A DNA stretch of 64,000 nucleotides from Cucumibacter marinus DSM 18995 (GTDB taxonomy: Bacteria > Pseudomonadota > Alphaproteobacteria > Rhizobiales > Devosiaceae), in assembly GCF_000429865.1 (NCBI RefSeq), contig NZ_KE386977.1:305393-369392 (forward strand), read 5' to 3'. The position numbers and the translations under genes were made by a program. Shown in pieces: positions 25,272-33,277 of the stretch. A model generated the notes under the pieces. It made no database searches, was not told where the DNA came from, and saw only the letters and a program-made list of their open reading frames with translations. Position 1 is the stretch's first letter. Each line of letters starts with the position of its first letter.

Positions 25272-26315
25272 TCAGAGCGAGAGAGCGGCCTGATAGACAA
25301 GCCCCGCGATAAATGAACCCCCAAGCGAAAGCGCAATGTAGAGCCCGAAGACCTTCGGCTTGACCAGCGCCCAGACCGCCATCGCCGCGGGGATCGACGT
25401 CACCCCACCGGCCACAAGGAAGGCGAGCCCGGCGCCCGGCGCCATCCCCTGATCAATCAGGCCGGCAACCAGAGGCAGCGCGGCATAGCCATTGAGATAG
25501 GCCGGCACGCCGACCAGCGTGGCGATGGCAACGGGCGCGAAGCCCTCTCCACCCAGCAGCGCGGTCACGGTCTCGGCCGGAATGAACGCCACCATCAGGC
25601 TCTCGAGCAGAAAGGCAAGGATCAGCCATTTGCCGAGAAACAGACCGGTCTTGAGCGCTTCACTGCCGAATTTGGCGCGGCGTTCTTGCTCGGCCCAGAT
25701 CTGCCACACGACCGGCTTGGGATCGCGGATCCTGGCGCCGCCGCAGCCGCCATTGCCGATCCCGGCGCGCAAGGGTTCGGCCAGCAAACCGCGCTGGACC
25801 AGAAACAGGGTGGAAAACCCGCCGCCGGCGCCCAGCGCCAGCGCAGCGACGGTTTTGACAAGGGCGAAATCGACCCCCAGCACACCGCTGGTGAGCGCAA
25901 ACATGGAGGGGTCCATGATCGGGGAGGCGAGCCAGAAAGCCATCACCGCGTAAAGCGGCACGCCCATCGACAACAGGGCCGCGATAAGGGGAATGACCCC
26001 GCAGGAGCAGAACGGTGAAAACGCGCCGGCGAGTGCCGCCAGCGCAATCATCATCGCCGGCGAACCGGTGAAGGCCCGCGCGATCAGATTGTCCGCACCC
26101 GAGGCCGCCGCCCAGGCCGCGATCACCACAGAGAGGACCAGGAACGGGCCGGTCGTCGACAAGGCATCGCCGACAAAGACAAGGCTGTCTGCGGCCTGTC
26201 CGGGCGAGAGAATGGCAACGAGCACAAGGATGGCGGCAATGGCCAGCCACACCGAATGGCGCCGGGCCTGCCTGAGAAGGGATTGCGGCGCGAAGCCGCT
26301 GGAGAGATCCGTCAT
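25272..26315 (-). CDS. DUF318/ArsP-like membrane permease
   Basis: A 347-residue membrane protein with about eight to ten hydrophobic helices. The hallmark FSPFCSCGVIPL (Cys103, Cys105) near residue 100 and the repeat-like VGVPAYLNGYAALPLV match the DUF318 permease family, which includes the organoarsenical exporter ArsP. A Gly/Cys-rich cytoplasmic loop (GNGGCGGARI) precedes an amphipathic segment. It is transcribed with an ArsR-type regulator 48 bases upstream. The actual substrate, a metalloid or otherwise, is unknown. Confidence 0.85.
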   Translation of the reverse strand: MTDLSSGFAPQSLLRQARRHSVWLAIAAILVLVAILSPGQAADSLVFVGDALSTTGPFLVLSVVIAAWAAASGADNLIARAFTGSPAMMIALAALAGAFSPFCSCGVIPLIAALLSMGVPLYAVMAFWLASPIMDPSMFALTSGVLGVDFALVKTVAALALGAGGGFSTLFLVQRGLLAEPLRAGIGNGGCGGARIRDPKPVVWQIWAEQERRAKFGSEALKTGLFLGKWLILAFLLESLMVAFIPAETVTALLGGEGFAPVAIATLVGVPAYLNGYAALPLVAGLIDQGMAPGAGLAFLVAGGVTSIPAAMAVWALVKPKVFGLYIALSLGGSFIAGLVYQAALSL

Positions 26316-26341
26316 TTCGATATCACCGGTTTTATCGTTTT
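26315..26341. promoter_or_regulatory. Candidate ArsR operator in front of the permease gene
   Basis: On the minus strand it reads AAAACGATAAAACC followed by GGTGATATCG, closely matching the element upstream of the regulator gene (26683-26709). It begins at the permease start codon. Confidence 0.5.
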
Positions 26342-26363
26342 GTTTGGCAAAAAAGAGAGGCGC

Positions 26364-26681
26364 TCAGGCCGGCTCTTCCGCCCGTTCAAGGGTAACGCCC
26401 ATGCAGCATTCGGACGTCAGGAACTGAAGCGTCTGTTCGATCCGCGCATAGTCGGCCCGGTTGCGCACTTCCCGGCCCTGCTTTTCCTGCAGCACCAGCC
26501 CGGCATCGACCAGCGCACGCAAATGATGCGCAAGCGTGGACGCGGGCAAGCCCATATGTTCGCCGATCTCCCCGACCGTCAGGCCACTCTCGCCCGCCCG
26601 CACGAGCAGGCGAAACACCCCCAGACGGGCGTCATGGCCGAGGGCGGCAAGGGCTTTGGCGGTGGGTGATGTTGTCGTCAT
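26364..26681 (-). CDS. ArsR-family transcriptional regulator
   Basis: A 105-residue winged-helix repressor. The recognition segment is GLPASTLAHHLRALVDAGLV. A vicinal cysteine pair (Cys92-Cys93, SECCMGV) near the C-terminus could bind a thiophilic metalloid or sense redox state; this differs from the alpha3 CxC site of classic ArsR. It is co-oriented with the permease and probably controls both genes, with similar AT-rich elements in front of each. It sits inside the chemotaxis cluster. Confidence 0.9.
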   Translation of the reverse strand: MTTTSPTAKALAALGHDARLGVFRLLVRAGESGLTVGEIGEHMGLPASTLAHHLRALVDAGLVLQEKQGREVRNRADYARIEQTLQFLTSECCMGVTLERAEEPA

Positions 26682-26682
26682 G

Positions 26683-26709
26683 AAACGATATAACCAGATT
26701 TATAGTTTT
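26683..26709. promoter_or_regulatory. Candidate ArsR operator in front of the regulator gene
   Basis: AAACGATATAACC and TTTATAGTTTT form an imperfect inverted repeat just upstream of the regulator ATG (26681). The AAACGATA.AACC core recurs at 26315-26341 on the other strand. Confidence 0.55.
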
Positions 26710-26747
26710 ATTGCAAGGCCGTTTAATGCGCACCACCCGCACGGCAA

Positions 26748-26769
26748 AGGGCGGCCCCGGGGCCGCCCT
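26748..26769 (-). terminator. GC-rich palindrome after cheW
   Basis: A perfect 22-base palindrome centred on CCCC/GGGG (26758/26759), 28 bases past the cheW stop. It is followed on the minus strand only by TTGCC, so it may be a terminator without a strong U-tract. Confidence 0.5.
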
Positions 26770-26797
26770 CACAACCGATTGCCGGAATCCGAAGAGA

Positions 26798-27298
26798 CTA
26801 GGCTTCTTCAGTGCTTCTGCCGACCACGTTCTCGAGGTCGATCAGGCCGACCATGGTGTTCTCGTGGGTCACGATGCCGCCGAGCAGTTCGGAATCCATC
26901 GAATTGCCTTCCGGCACCGCATGGATATCGTCCTTGTTGACGGTCAGGATATCGGAGACCTTGTCGACCAGCATGCCGACCCATTTGTCGCCAACCGAAA
27001 GCACCACAACCACATGGGTCTTGGTCGCCTCGGTCTTGCCCGAGCCGAACCGGGCGCGCAGATCGAAGATCGGGACGATGGTGCCGCGCAGATTGATGAC
27101 GCCGCGCACGAATTCGCGGGTATTGGGCAGCGGGGTCGCCCCGTTCCACGCCCGGATTTCGCGCACCGTTGTGATTTCCACGCCATAGACCTGATCATCG
27201 AGCGAAAACGCGATGAGCTGGATCATCTTGCTGGAATCCACGTGACCGTCCTGGTCGATGCTGTCGCGGGTATCAAGCGCATCCATTGCCACAGCCAT
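26798..27298 (-). CDS. cheW: Chemotaxis coupling protein CheW
   Basis: A 166-residue CheW made of one SH3-like double barrel (about residues 25-160). Conserved landmarks are LDDQVYGVEITTVREI, NLRGTIVPIFDLRARFG and GMLVDKVSDIL. It links chemoreceptors to the P5 domain of CheA. The N-terminal 24 residues (DALDTRDSIDQDG) are an acidic extension. The gene follows cheA by 17 bases on the minus strand. Confidence 0.97.
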   Translation of the reverse strand: MAVAMDALDTRDSIDQDGHVDSSKMIQLIAFSLDDQVYGVEITTVREIRAWNGATPLPNTREFVRGVINLRGTIVPIFDLRARFGSGKTEATKTHVVVVLSVGDKWVGMLVDKVSDILTVNKDDIHAVPEGNSMDSELLGGIVTHENTMVGLIDLENVVGRSTEEA

Positions 27299-27315
27299 AT
27301 TATTCTCCTGTCAGA

Positions 27316-29730
27316 TTATGCCGCATTTTGTCTTGTGGGCGACGCCTTGATGCCCTGGACATCAACGATGAGGGCCACCGACCCGTCGCCGAGAATGGTG
27401 CCGCCGGCGATGCCGTCGATGCTTTCGTAGTTTTCTTCAAGGCTCTTGATGACGACCTGCTGCTGGCCGACGATATCGTCGACAATCAGCGCGACCTTCA
27501 CCCCGCCTTCCGCTTCGCAAAGCACCACGAAGCGGTGTTCGTCATCTGTGATGCTGTTCATGTCGAACCGGTCGGCCAGATCGACCACCTGCACATATTC
27601 GCCGCGCACCTTCAAAAGCCGCGATCCGGACGGCACCGAACCGAAGTCCGAGCGCGAGGTCTGGATCGTCTCGACGATCGAGGAAAGCGGGATCACATAG
27701 TGGCAGTCGGCAACCTTGACGAGCATGACGTCGAGCACGGCCAGCGTCAGCGGAAGCCTGAGCGTCATGCGGGTGCCGAAGCCGGGCCGCGACTTGACGT
27801 TCACCGAACCGCCGATCTTCTTGATGTTGGACAGCACCACATCCATGCCGACGCCGCGGCCGGAGATATCGGAAACCTCCGACGCGGTCGAAAAACCGGG
27901 CGCAAAGATCAGATTGTCGATCTGGTCTTCGGTCAACTGGGTATCGGGGGGCACGACGCCGCGTTCGCGCGCGATCTCGAGCACCCGCTCGCGATTGATA
28001 CCGGCGCCGTCGTCTTCGACAACGATCAGGATCGAACCGCCGGCCTGTTCGGCTGAAAGCTTGATCACCCCGGTTTCGGGCTTGCCCTTGTCGGTGCGTT
28101 TCTCGATCGTTTCGATCCCGTGATCGGCGCTGTTGCGGATCATGTGGGTCAGGGGATCGGAAAGCTGTTCGATGACCGTCTTGTCGATTTCGGTGTTTTC
28201 ACCGACCATTTCGAGACGGATCTTCTTGCCGGTCTTCGCGCTCAGTTCGCGCACCAGGCGCGGCATGCGCGAGAACACGGATTTGACCGGTTGCGCGCGG
28301 ATCGCCATGACCGAATCCTGCAGGCCGCGCGTGGTTTGCGCCAGAACCTCGATGCCGCGCACCAGCTCCTGGTATTTGTCGCGCAGCGTGTCGTCCATCT
28401 GCTGGTTGAGCATCGACTGGGTGATGACCAGTTCGCCGACCATGTTGACCACGCGATCGACCTTGTCGAGATCCACCCGGATCGACTGCATGGCCGGCTT
28501 GCGGGTCTCGGTTGCTGCCGGTTTGGTGTAGCCGGCGGCCGCCGGTGCTGGCGCTGCCGCGGGTTTTGCAGCGGCCTCGGTCTTGGCGATGGCGGCATCA
28601 GCCGCGTCTTCATCCTCGTCCCCGGCATCAAGGCCGGTCACGCCAAGTTCGCCAGCGAGATCGGCAAAGCTCGGTTGGCTTTTCGCAGCCGGCTTGTCTT
28701 CTGCAACGGGCTCCCCATCGGACTTGTTCGCCGCAGAGGCTTCTTCGACCGCCTGGTCTTCGGACACCGGCTCTTCGCTGATGGCATCCTCGTCCATTTC
28801 GGCCCCGGCGTTGAGACTGGCGGCAAGGTCGGCAAAGCTGGTCTCTTCTTCGGCCTCGGCGACCGGGGCGCTGGCCGCGGCGGCACTGCCGTCAATGGCC
28901 GCGATCGCGATCTCGCAATCGCCTTCGACGAACTCGAAGACTTCGCGGATATCGGCTTCACTGGCGCTGGTATCGGTCAGCGTGATGACCCAGGAACAAT
29001 AGACCCCGAAGGGCTCGAAATCGTGCAGCAAGGGCAGCTCGGTCAGCCGTGCCTCGATGGTGGACGTCCCGAGCCCGGCCAACTCGCGCAGCAGCAAGAG
29101 CGGGTCATTGGCACGCTCATAAAGCGCGGGCAGCGGCGTGAACTCGACCCGCCAGCCGCGGGCCGCATCGTCAACCTTGTCGGTCTCGAGCGCGATTTCC
29201 GCCAGATCCGCCGCCGCGCCGTCGCTCAACGGGGCCTCGTCGAAGCTGTCCGAAGCCGGCTCATCCTCGAGGTCGACCATGACCGGCGTGAACTCGATCT
29301 CGTCGAAATCTTCCTGCGTCGGACCATCGTCTTCATCCTCGGCGTCGCCGTTGCAAAGGGCCTCGAATTGCGCCTTCTCTTCGGCGCCGAAATCCGCGCC
29401 CAGATCCTCTTCGACGCGGGCTGCGGCCACGAAGTCGGCCACGATGTCATTGGCGCGAATACACAGCGCGACCACATCATCGCTGAGCTCGACCCGGCCA
29501 TCGCGGACATAGTCGAGAAGGGTCTCGAAAGAGTGTGCGAACTCGACAAGGCGCTGAAACCCGAAGGCACCCGCCCCGCCCTTGATCGAATGGATGGCGC
29601 GGAACACGGCATGCATCCGGTCGGATTCGCGGTCACCTTCTTCGATAGCGGCGAATTGCTCCTCGAGCTCACCAAGCAGCTCGCTGCATTCGTCGAAATA
29701 TGTCGCTTTGAATTCGTCGAGATCACTCAT
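27316..29730 (-). CDS. cheA: Chemotaxis histidine kinase CheA
   Basis: An 804-residue kinase. P1 (about 1-110) carries the phospho-His in AIHSIKGGAGAFG (His47). A P2-like ferredoxin-fold segment spans about 190-280, then a long Ala/Glu-rich linker to about 412. P3 dimerisation (about 412-480) is followed by the P4 ATPase with N box HMIRNSADHG, G1 VEDDGAGI, F box FAPGFST and G2 GRGVGMD, and by the CheW-like P5 (about 660-795). The linker contains two copies of SFADLA (298-303 and 354-359). It phosphorylates CheY and CheB. Confidence 0.97.
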   Translation of the reverse strand: MSDLDEFKATYFDECSELLGELEEQFAAIEEGDRESDRMHAVFRAIHSIKGGAGAFGFQRLVEFAHSFETLLDYVRDGRVELSDDVVALCIRANDIVADFVAAARVEEDLGADFGAEEKAQFEALCNGDAEDEDDGPTQEDFDEIEFTPVMVDLEDEPASDSFDEAPLSDGAAADLAEIALETDKVDDAARGWRVEFTPLPALYERANDPLLLLRELAGLGTSTIEARLTELPLLHDFEPFGVYCSWVITLTDTSASEADIREVFEFVEGDCEIAIAAIDGSAAAASAPVAEAEEETSFADLAASLNAGAEMDEDAISEEPVSEDQAVEEASAANKSDGEPVAEDKPAAKSQPSFADLAGELGVTGLDAGDEDEDAADAAIAKTEAAAKPAAAPAPAAAGYTKPAATETRKPAMQSIRVDLDKVDRVVNMVGELVITQSMLNQQMDDTLRDKYQELVRGIEVLAQTTRGLQDSVMAIRAQPVKSVFSRMPRLVRELSAKTGKKIRLEMVGENTEIDKTVIEQLSDPLTHMIRNSADHGIETIEKRTDKGKPETGVIKLSAEQAGGSILIVVEDDGAGINRERVLEIARERGVVPPDTQLTEDQIDNLIFAPGFSTASEVSDISGRGVGMDVVLSNIKKIGGSVNVKSRPGFGTRMTLRLPLTLAVLDVMLVKVADCHYVIPLSSIVETIQTSRSDFGSVPSGSRLLKVRGEYVQVVDLADRFDMNSITDDEHRFVVLCEAEGGVKVALIVDDIVGQQQVVIKSLEENYESIDGIAGGTILGDGSVALIVDVQGIKASPTRQNAA

Positions 29731-29769
29731 GAGCTATTCGACCCGAAACCCCTGGGCGGCCGCCCGTAT

Positions 29770-30129
29770 CTAGTGACTAACTTTGCGGATGACCGAGACC
29801 AGCTTGTCCGGATCGAACGGCTTCACGATCCAGCCCGTGCCCCCTGCGGCGCGGCCCAGATCCCGTTTCTCCTGGCTGGTTTCAGTCGTCAGAATGAGAA
29901 TGGGAAGGTTGTGGTGCTGACCGCCGGCACGGACCTGGCGGATAAACTCGATCCCGTCCATGACGGGCATGTTCACGTCGGTAATCACCACATCGACGTT
30001 TTCCTGACCCAGCATGTCGAGCCCCTGTTGGCCGTTTTCGGCCTGCAGAACCTCATATCCCGCATCGGTCAGCGTATGCTTGAGCATCGCCAGAATGGTA
30101 CGGGAATCATCGACCGTGAGTACGCGCAT
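29770..30129 (-). CDS. cheY1: Chemotaxis response regulator CheY (first copy)
   Basis: A 119-residue receiver domain. The acidic pocket is VLTVDDSRT, the phospho-Asp is in VVITDVNMPVMDG, the Thr in LILTTETS and the Lys in WIVKPFDPDK. In rhizobia with two CheY proteins, one drives the motor and the other acts as phosphate sink; this copy, upstream of cheA, is in the position usually called CheY1. It begins 3 bases after the STAS gene stop. Confidence 0.95.
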   Translation of the reverse strand: MRVLTVDDSRTILAMLKHTLTDAGYEVLQAENGQQGLDMLGQENVDVVITDVNMPVMDGIEFIRQVRAGGQHHNLPILILTTETSQEKRDLGRAAGGTGWIVKPFDPDKLVSVIRKVSH

Positions 30130-30132
30130 TTC

Positions 30133-30426
30133 TTAACCCTCTTGTTCCAGTAGCGGCGCGAACGCCTCACCCAGCCCCAAAGTCTCGATCGCCGCCGAAA
30201 CCTGTTCGGACGGGCGGACCAGTTTCATCTCTCCACCGGCCTGGGCAGTAGTTCTGGCCGCGCTGAGCAGCATCAGCAGGGCATTGGTCGATATCCGCTG
30301 AACGTCCTTGAGGCCGATCGCGAACTGTGCCGAGTCCAGCTGCGCGGAGATCTGCTCACGCACATCCTCGAGTGCGTGCAAATCGGCAACGGCGGGCAAA
30401 TCGATGGCGACGAGGCCTTCGGACAT
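30133..30426 (-). CDS. STAS-domain protein of the chemotaxis operon
   Basis: A 97-residue single STAS domain (anti-sigma-factor-antagonist-like), with VQRISTNALLMLLSAARTT at the position of the usual DSSGLGxL loop. Ser or Thr here could be a phosphorylation site, although the normal Asp-Ser pair is changed to IST. It is the first gene of the cheY1-cheA-cheW group, as in several rhizobial che operons where its role is unclear. Start ATG 30426 follows a GGGAG-like ribosome site (AAGGGAG). Confidence 0.88.
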   Translation of the reverse strand: MSEGLVAIDLPAVADLHALEDVREQISAQLDSAQFAIGLKDVQRISTNALLMLLSAARTTAQAGGEMKLVRPSEQVSAAIETLGLGEAFAPLLEQEG

Positions 30427-30593
30427 AGCAGAACAACTCCCTTCACGGACCAGTCCGCAGCGAGTTTTGCCTCTAAGACTTTAAGAATTCATAACCATAA
30501 GCAGCTGCCCCGCACGAAAATGCCGTTTTGCGCATTGACGTCCCGCGGGCGCGGGAATCAGGGGCATGACACCGGTCCGGGCACACCATGGCA

Positions 30594-30622
30594 TTGACAG
30601 GCCGCGCCCAAGTCATTTACTT
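30594..30622 (+). promoter_or_regulatory. Candidate promoter of the ArsR-SRPBCC-GST operon
   Basis: TTGACA at 30594-30599, a 17-base spacer, then TTACTT at 30617-30622. The predicted transcript would start almost at the ATG (30629), so the mRNA may be close to leaderless. The -10 part overlaps the operator-like repeat at 30618-30639. Confidence 0.55.
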
Positions 30623-30639
30623 CGCCAAATGGCAAAGTA
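30618..30639 (+). promoter_or_regulatory. ArsR-type operator overlapping the start codon
   Basis: TACTTCGCCA (30618-30627) and TGGCAAAGTA (30630-30639) form a 10-bp inverted repeat with one mismatch and a 2-base spacer. The ATG of the ArsR gene lies within it, which suits autorepression. Confidence 0.7.
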
Positions 30640-30967
30640 TCATCACGCAACGATCGACCGCACATTCTTCGCGCTGTCGGACCCCATAAGGCGGCAAATC
30701 CTCGAACGCCTGAAACAAGAGCCCGGGCTTTCAGTGAGCGAACTGACGAGGCCCTTGCCGATCAAGATGCCGGGAATGATGAAGCACCTGACCGTGCTGT
30801 CCGAGGCCGGCCTGATCGCGCGAAAGAAGACCGGACGCACCGTTTCGGTCAGCCTCGCGGCAGCGCCCATGAAGGAAGCGATGGAGTGGCTCGACCAGTA
30901 TCAGCACTTCTGGACCGTCAGTCTCGATCGCCTGACGGCACTGGTGGAAGAGGAGGAACCGAAATGA
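30629..30967 (+). CDS. ArsR/SmtB-like winged-helix regulator
   Basis: A 112-residue regulator. TFFALSDPIRRQILERL is the standard opening of the SRPBCC-associated ArsR group, and IKMPGMMKHLTVLSEAGLIARKKTGRTVSVSL is the recognition helix and wing. No metal-binding cysteines are present, so it probably does not sense metals. ATG 30629 was chosen because it lies in the operator-like repeat as usual for this group and gives the canonical MAKYHH start. It overlaps the next gene by 4 bases (ATGA). Confidence 0.93.
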   Translation: MAKYHHATIDRTFFALSDPIRRQILERLKQEPGLSVSELTRPLPIKMPGMMKHLTVLSEAGLIARKKTGRTVSVSLAAAPMKEAMEWLDQYQHFWTVSLDRLTALVEEEEPK

Positions 30968-31416
30968 ATGAAGCGGTTCCCAGCGTCCAGATCATCCGCC
31001 GGCTGAAAGCGACACCGGCACGGATATTCGCCGCCATCACCAAGCCCGAACAGATCATATTGTGGTGGGGTCCCGACGCCGGCCAGACCGTCAGCGCCGA
31101 GAACGACCTGCGCCCCAGCGGGCGCTACAGCATCGTTTTCCGGACCCTTGACGGCGCCGAACACAATCCGCGCGGCCGCTATCTCGAGATCGTTCCGGAC
31201 GAAAAGCTCGTCTTTACCTGGGAATGGCCCGGCCATCCGGAATGGGAGTCCCGGGTCACATTCACCCTGCGCCCGATCGAGATCGGTACCGAACTGACCC
31301 TTATTCATGAACGCCTGCCCGATATCGGGGCGGTTGAGAGCCATACCGCAGGCTGGTCCGGCTGGTTCGATGAACTGCAGGCCTTCCTGTCATTTGCGCC
31401 CGGAGACGCCCGATGA
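30964..31416 (+). CDS. SRPBCC/AHSA1-domain protein
   Basis: A 150-residue START-like fold protein of the AHSA1 (Aha1 C-terminal-like) group. Typical landmarks are RRLKATPARIFAAITKPEQIILWWGP, GRYLEIVPDEKLVFTWEW and the C-terminal GWSGWFDELQAFL. These proteins bind hydrophobic ligands in a deep cavity and commonly pair with ArsR-type regulators; the ligand is unknown. It overlaps both neighbours by ATGA, forming a tight three-gene operon. Confidence 0.93.
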   Translation: MNEAVPSVQIIRRLKATPARIFAAITKPEQIILWWGPDAGQTVSAENDLRPSGRYSIVFRTLDGAEHNPRGRYLEIVPDEKLVFTWEWPGHPEWESRVTFTLRPIEIGTELTLIHERLPDIGAVESHTAGWSGWFDELQAFLSFAPGDAR

Positions 31417-32051
31417 GCGAAATCGTTCTCACCACCTATGACTGGGTACCCGACACACCACGCGGCTATGTGCGCGACTTGCGGGTGCGCTGGGCGCTCG
31501 AGGAAGCGGGATTGCCATATCGGGTTGAAAGCACGCCCTTTCACGACCGCGGCCCCGAACACTTTGTCCGCCAGCCCTTCGGGCAGGCGCCCTGGCTGAC
31601 AGACGGCACCACAACGGTTTTCGAGAGCGGGGCGATGGTGTTGCACATCGCCGAAAAGAGCGATGTCCTGATGCCGGCTTCGCCCGAAGGCCGCAGCGCG
31701 GTCATCAACTGGATCTTTGCCGCGCTAAACTCTGTCGAAATGGCGTCCCTGCCCTATTCGATCTTCAAGTTCACGGGAGACGAAGAATCTTCGCCTGGTC
31801 GAAGTGCCCTTGACGGTTTCCTGGCCATGCGGCTGGGCCATATGCAGCAGGTGCTGACCCAACGCGACTGGCTGGTGGGTGCCTTTTCCGCAGCCGACAT
31901 CCTGATGGCCGATGTCCTTCGGCTCGTTGACCGCTTCGACGGTCTTGCCGACTATCCCGCGTGCCGCGACTATGTCGAACGCGCCACCGCCAGACCGGCA
32001 TTCCGGATCGCCTTTGACGGTCAGATGGAGCACTTCGCGCAGGCCGATTGA
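31413..32051 (+). CDS. Glutathione S-transferase family protein
   Basis: A 212-residue GST-like protein. The thioredoxin-fold half (about 1-85) has RDLRVRWALEEAGLPYRVE and the glutathione-binding PFGQAPWLTD..TVFESGAM (cis-Pro and Glu-Ser). The helical half holds WLVGAFSAADILMADVLR. It probably conjugates or reduces electrophiles with glutathione. It overlaps the SRPBCC gene by ATGA and is the last gene of that operon. It converges with the HIBCH-like gene. Confidence 0.92.
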   Translation: MSEIVLTTYDWVPDTPRGYVRDLRVRWALEEAGLPYRVESTPFHDRGPEHFVRQPFGQAPWLTDGTTTVFESGAMVLHIAEKSDVLMPASPEGRSAVINWIFAALNSVEMASLPYSIFKFTGDEESSPGRSALDGFLAMRLGHMQQVLTQRDWLVGAFSAADILMADVLRLVDRFDGLADYPACRDYVERATARPAFRIAFDGQMEHFAQAD

Positions 32052-32067
32052 CTGGCGGCCGCCGCGC

Positions 32068-33111
32068 TCACTCCCCGGCGATGGCCGCGGCAATCGCCGG
32101 GCCATCCACGCCCGAAAGATCGGCAGGAGACCAGGCCGGGGAATGATCCTTGTCGACGAGCACGGCCCGGACCCCTTCGGCAAAGTCGCTGCGCCTGGTG
32201 AGATAGACGGCGAGCCGGTAGTCGAGAGCCAGGACCTCTCGGGCGGACTTCATCGACCGGCTGGCATCGAGTGCCTGACGGTTTGCATCGAGAGAGGTCG
32301 GACACCTTTTGCCAATGACCTCGTGCAGATGCGCCGCAAATTCATCCTCCGCCGCCCGCGCCTTCAACGCGTGCAGCATCTGGCCGACATCCTCTACGGC
32401 AAAGCAATTCGCCAGCCGATCGACCCCCTCGCAGAACGGGATCGGCCCGATATCCCCCGCATGCGGGGTGAGAACCCCGGCAATGGCGTGTTCGGGGTCC
32501 TTGTCGGCAGCCGCCAGCGCGATCTCGTCGGTCAGGGCATCGAGCGAGGCGCTGGACACAACGATATCGGTGAGCCTCAGCATCACCGCATCTGCGGCGC
32601 CAACCGGTTCGCCGGCAAACTCGAAAGCCAGGGCGCGGTGTCGGGCCTGCCGGGAAAGAATGAAATTCGATCCCACATCGCAAAAGAAGCCGATCGCCGC
32701 CTCGGGCATGGCAAAGCGCGAGCGCTCGGTGGCGATGCGGAACCGCGCATGTCCGGAAAGCCCGATCCCGCCGCCCATCACGATCCCGTCCTGAAACGCG
32801 ATGATCGGCTTGGGATAGGCCGCGATCAGCCCATCGACCCGGTATTCGAGGTCGAAAAAGCGGGCGGCGTCTTCGAACCGCTCGGAAAGCATCAGGTTGC
32901 GGGTGGCCCGGACATCACCGCCCGCGCAAAATCCCTTTTCGCCAGCGCCACGGAAAAGAACCGCCCGGATACTCTCATCGTCACGCCATGCATCGAGCGT
33001 TTTCTCGATGGCTTCGAACATCGGCACTGTCAGCGCATTGATGGCGCGAGGCCGGTTCAACTCGACAATTCCAAGCTGTCCTGCTTTCGAAATCAGGATT
33101 TCTTCGGTCAT
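32068..33111 (-). CDS. 3-hydroxyisobutyryl-CoA hydrolase-like enoyl-CoA hydratase/isomerase
   Basis: A 347-residue crotonase-fold enzyme of the HIBCH type, clearly longer than simple enoyl-CoA hydratases. The oxyanion segments are GEKGFCAGGDVRA and DGIVMGGGIGLSGHARFRIATERSRFAMPEAAIGFFCDVGSNFIL; the Glu-Asp pair of HIBCH (PEAAIGFFCDVG) is retained. The reaction would be hydrolysis of 3-hydroxyisobutyryl-CoA in valine breakdown, which fits the methylmalonate-semialdehyde dehydrogenase gene at 53.4 kb, although they are not linked in one operon. Confidence 0.88.
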   Translation of the reverse strand: MTEEILISKAGQLGIVELNRPRAINALTVPMFEAIEKTLDAWRDDESIRAVLFRGAGEKGFCAGGDVRATRNLMLSERFEDAARFFDLEYRVDGLIAAYPKPIIAFQDGIVMGGGIGLSGHARFRIATERSRFAMPEAAIGFFCDVGSNFILSRQARHRALAFEFAGEPVGAADAVMLRLTDIVVSSASLDALTDEIALAAADKDPEHAIAGVLTPHAGDIGPIPFCEGVDRLANCFAVEDVGQMLHALKARAAEDEFAAHLHEVIGKRCPTSLDANRQALDASRSMKSAREVLALDYRLAVYLTRRSDFAEGVRAVLVDKDHSPAWSPADLSGVDGPAIAAAIAGE

Positions 33112-33277
33112 GGCCAGCGCCTTTCACAGAATATCGTCGACAAATTCTCCTTTTTTGAGCGATTATTCTCGCCCCACCTCAGTTCGTCAGCGAATTGTAA
33201 GCAACGAAATCGCATAATTCTCTGACGCGCGGGACCTGGTCGGCCTCGCAGGAAAAGAAAAGGAGTGTGCCGTTCTC

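Noticed and set aside
28120-30153. A 677-codon plus-strand frame opposite cheA and cheY1
   Set aside because: It lies entirely antisense to well-recognised che genes, has no domain, and is the normal by-product of GC-rich third positions.
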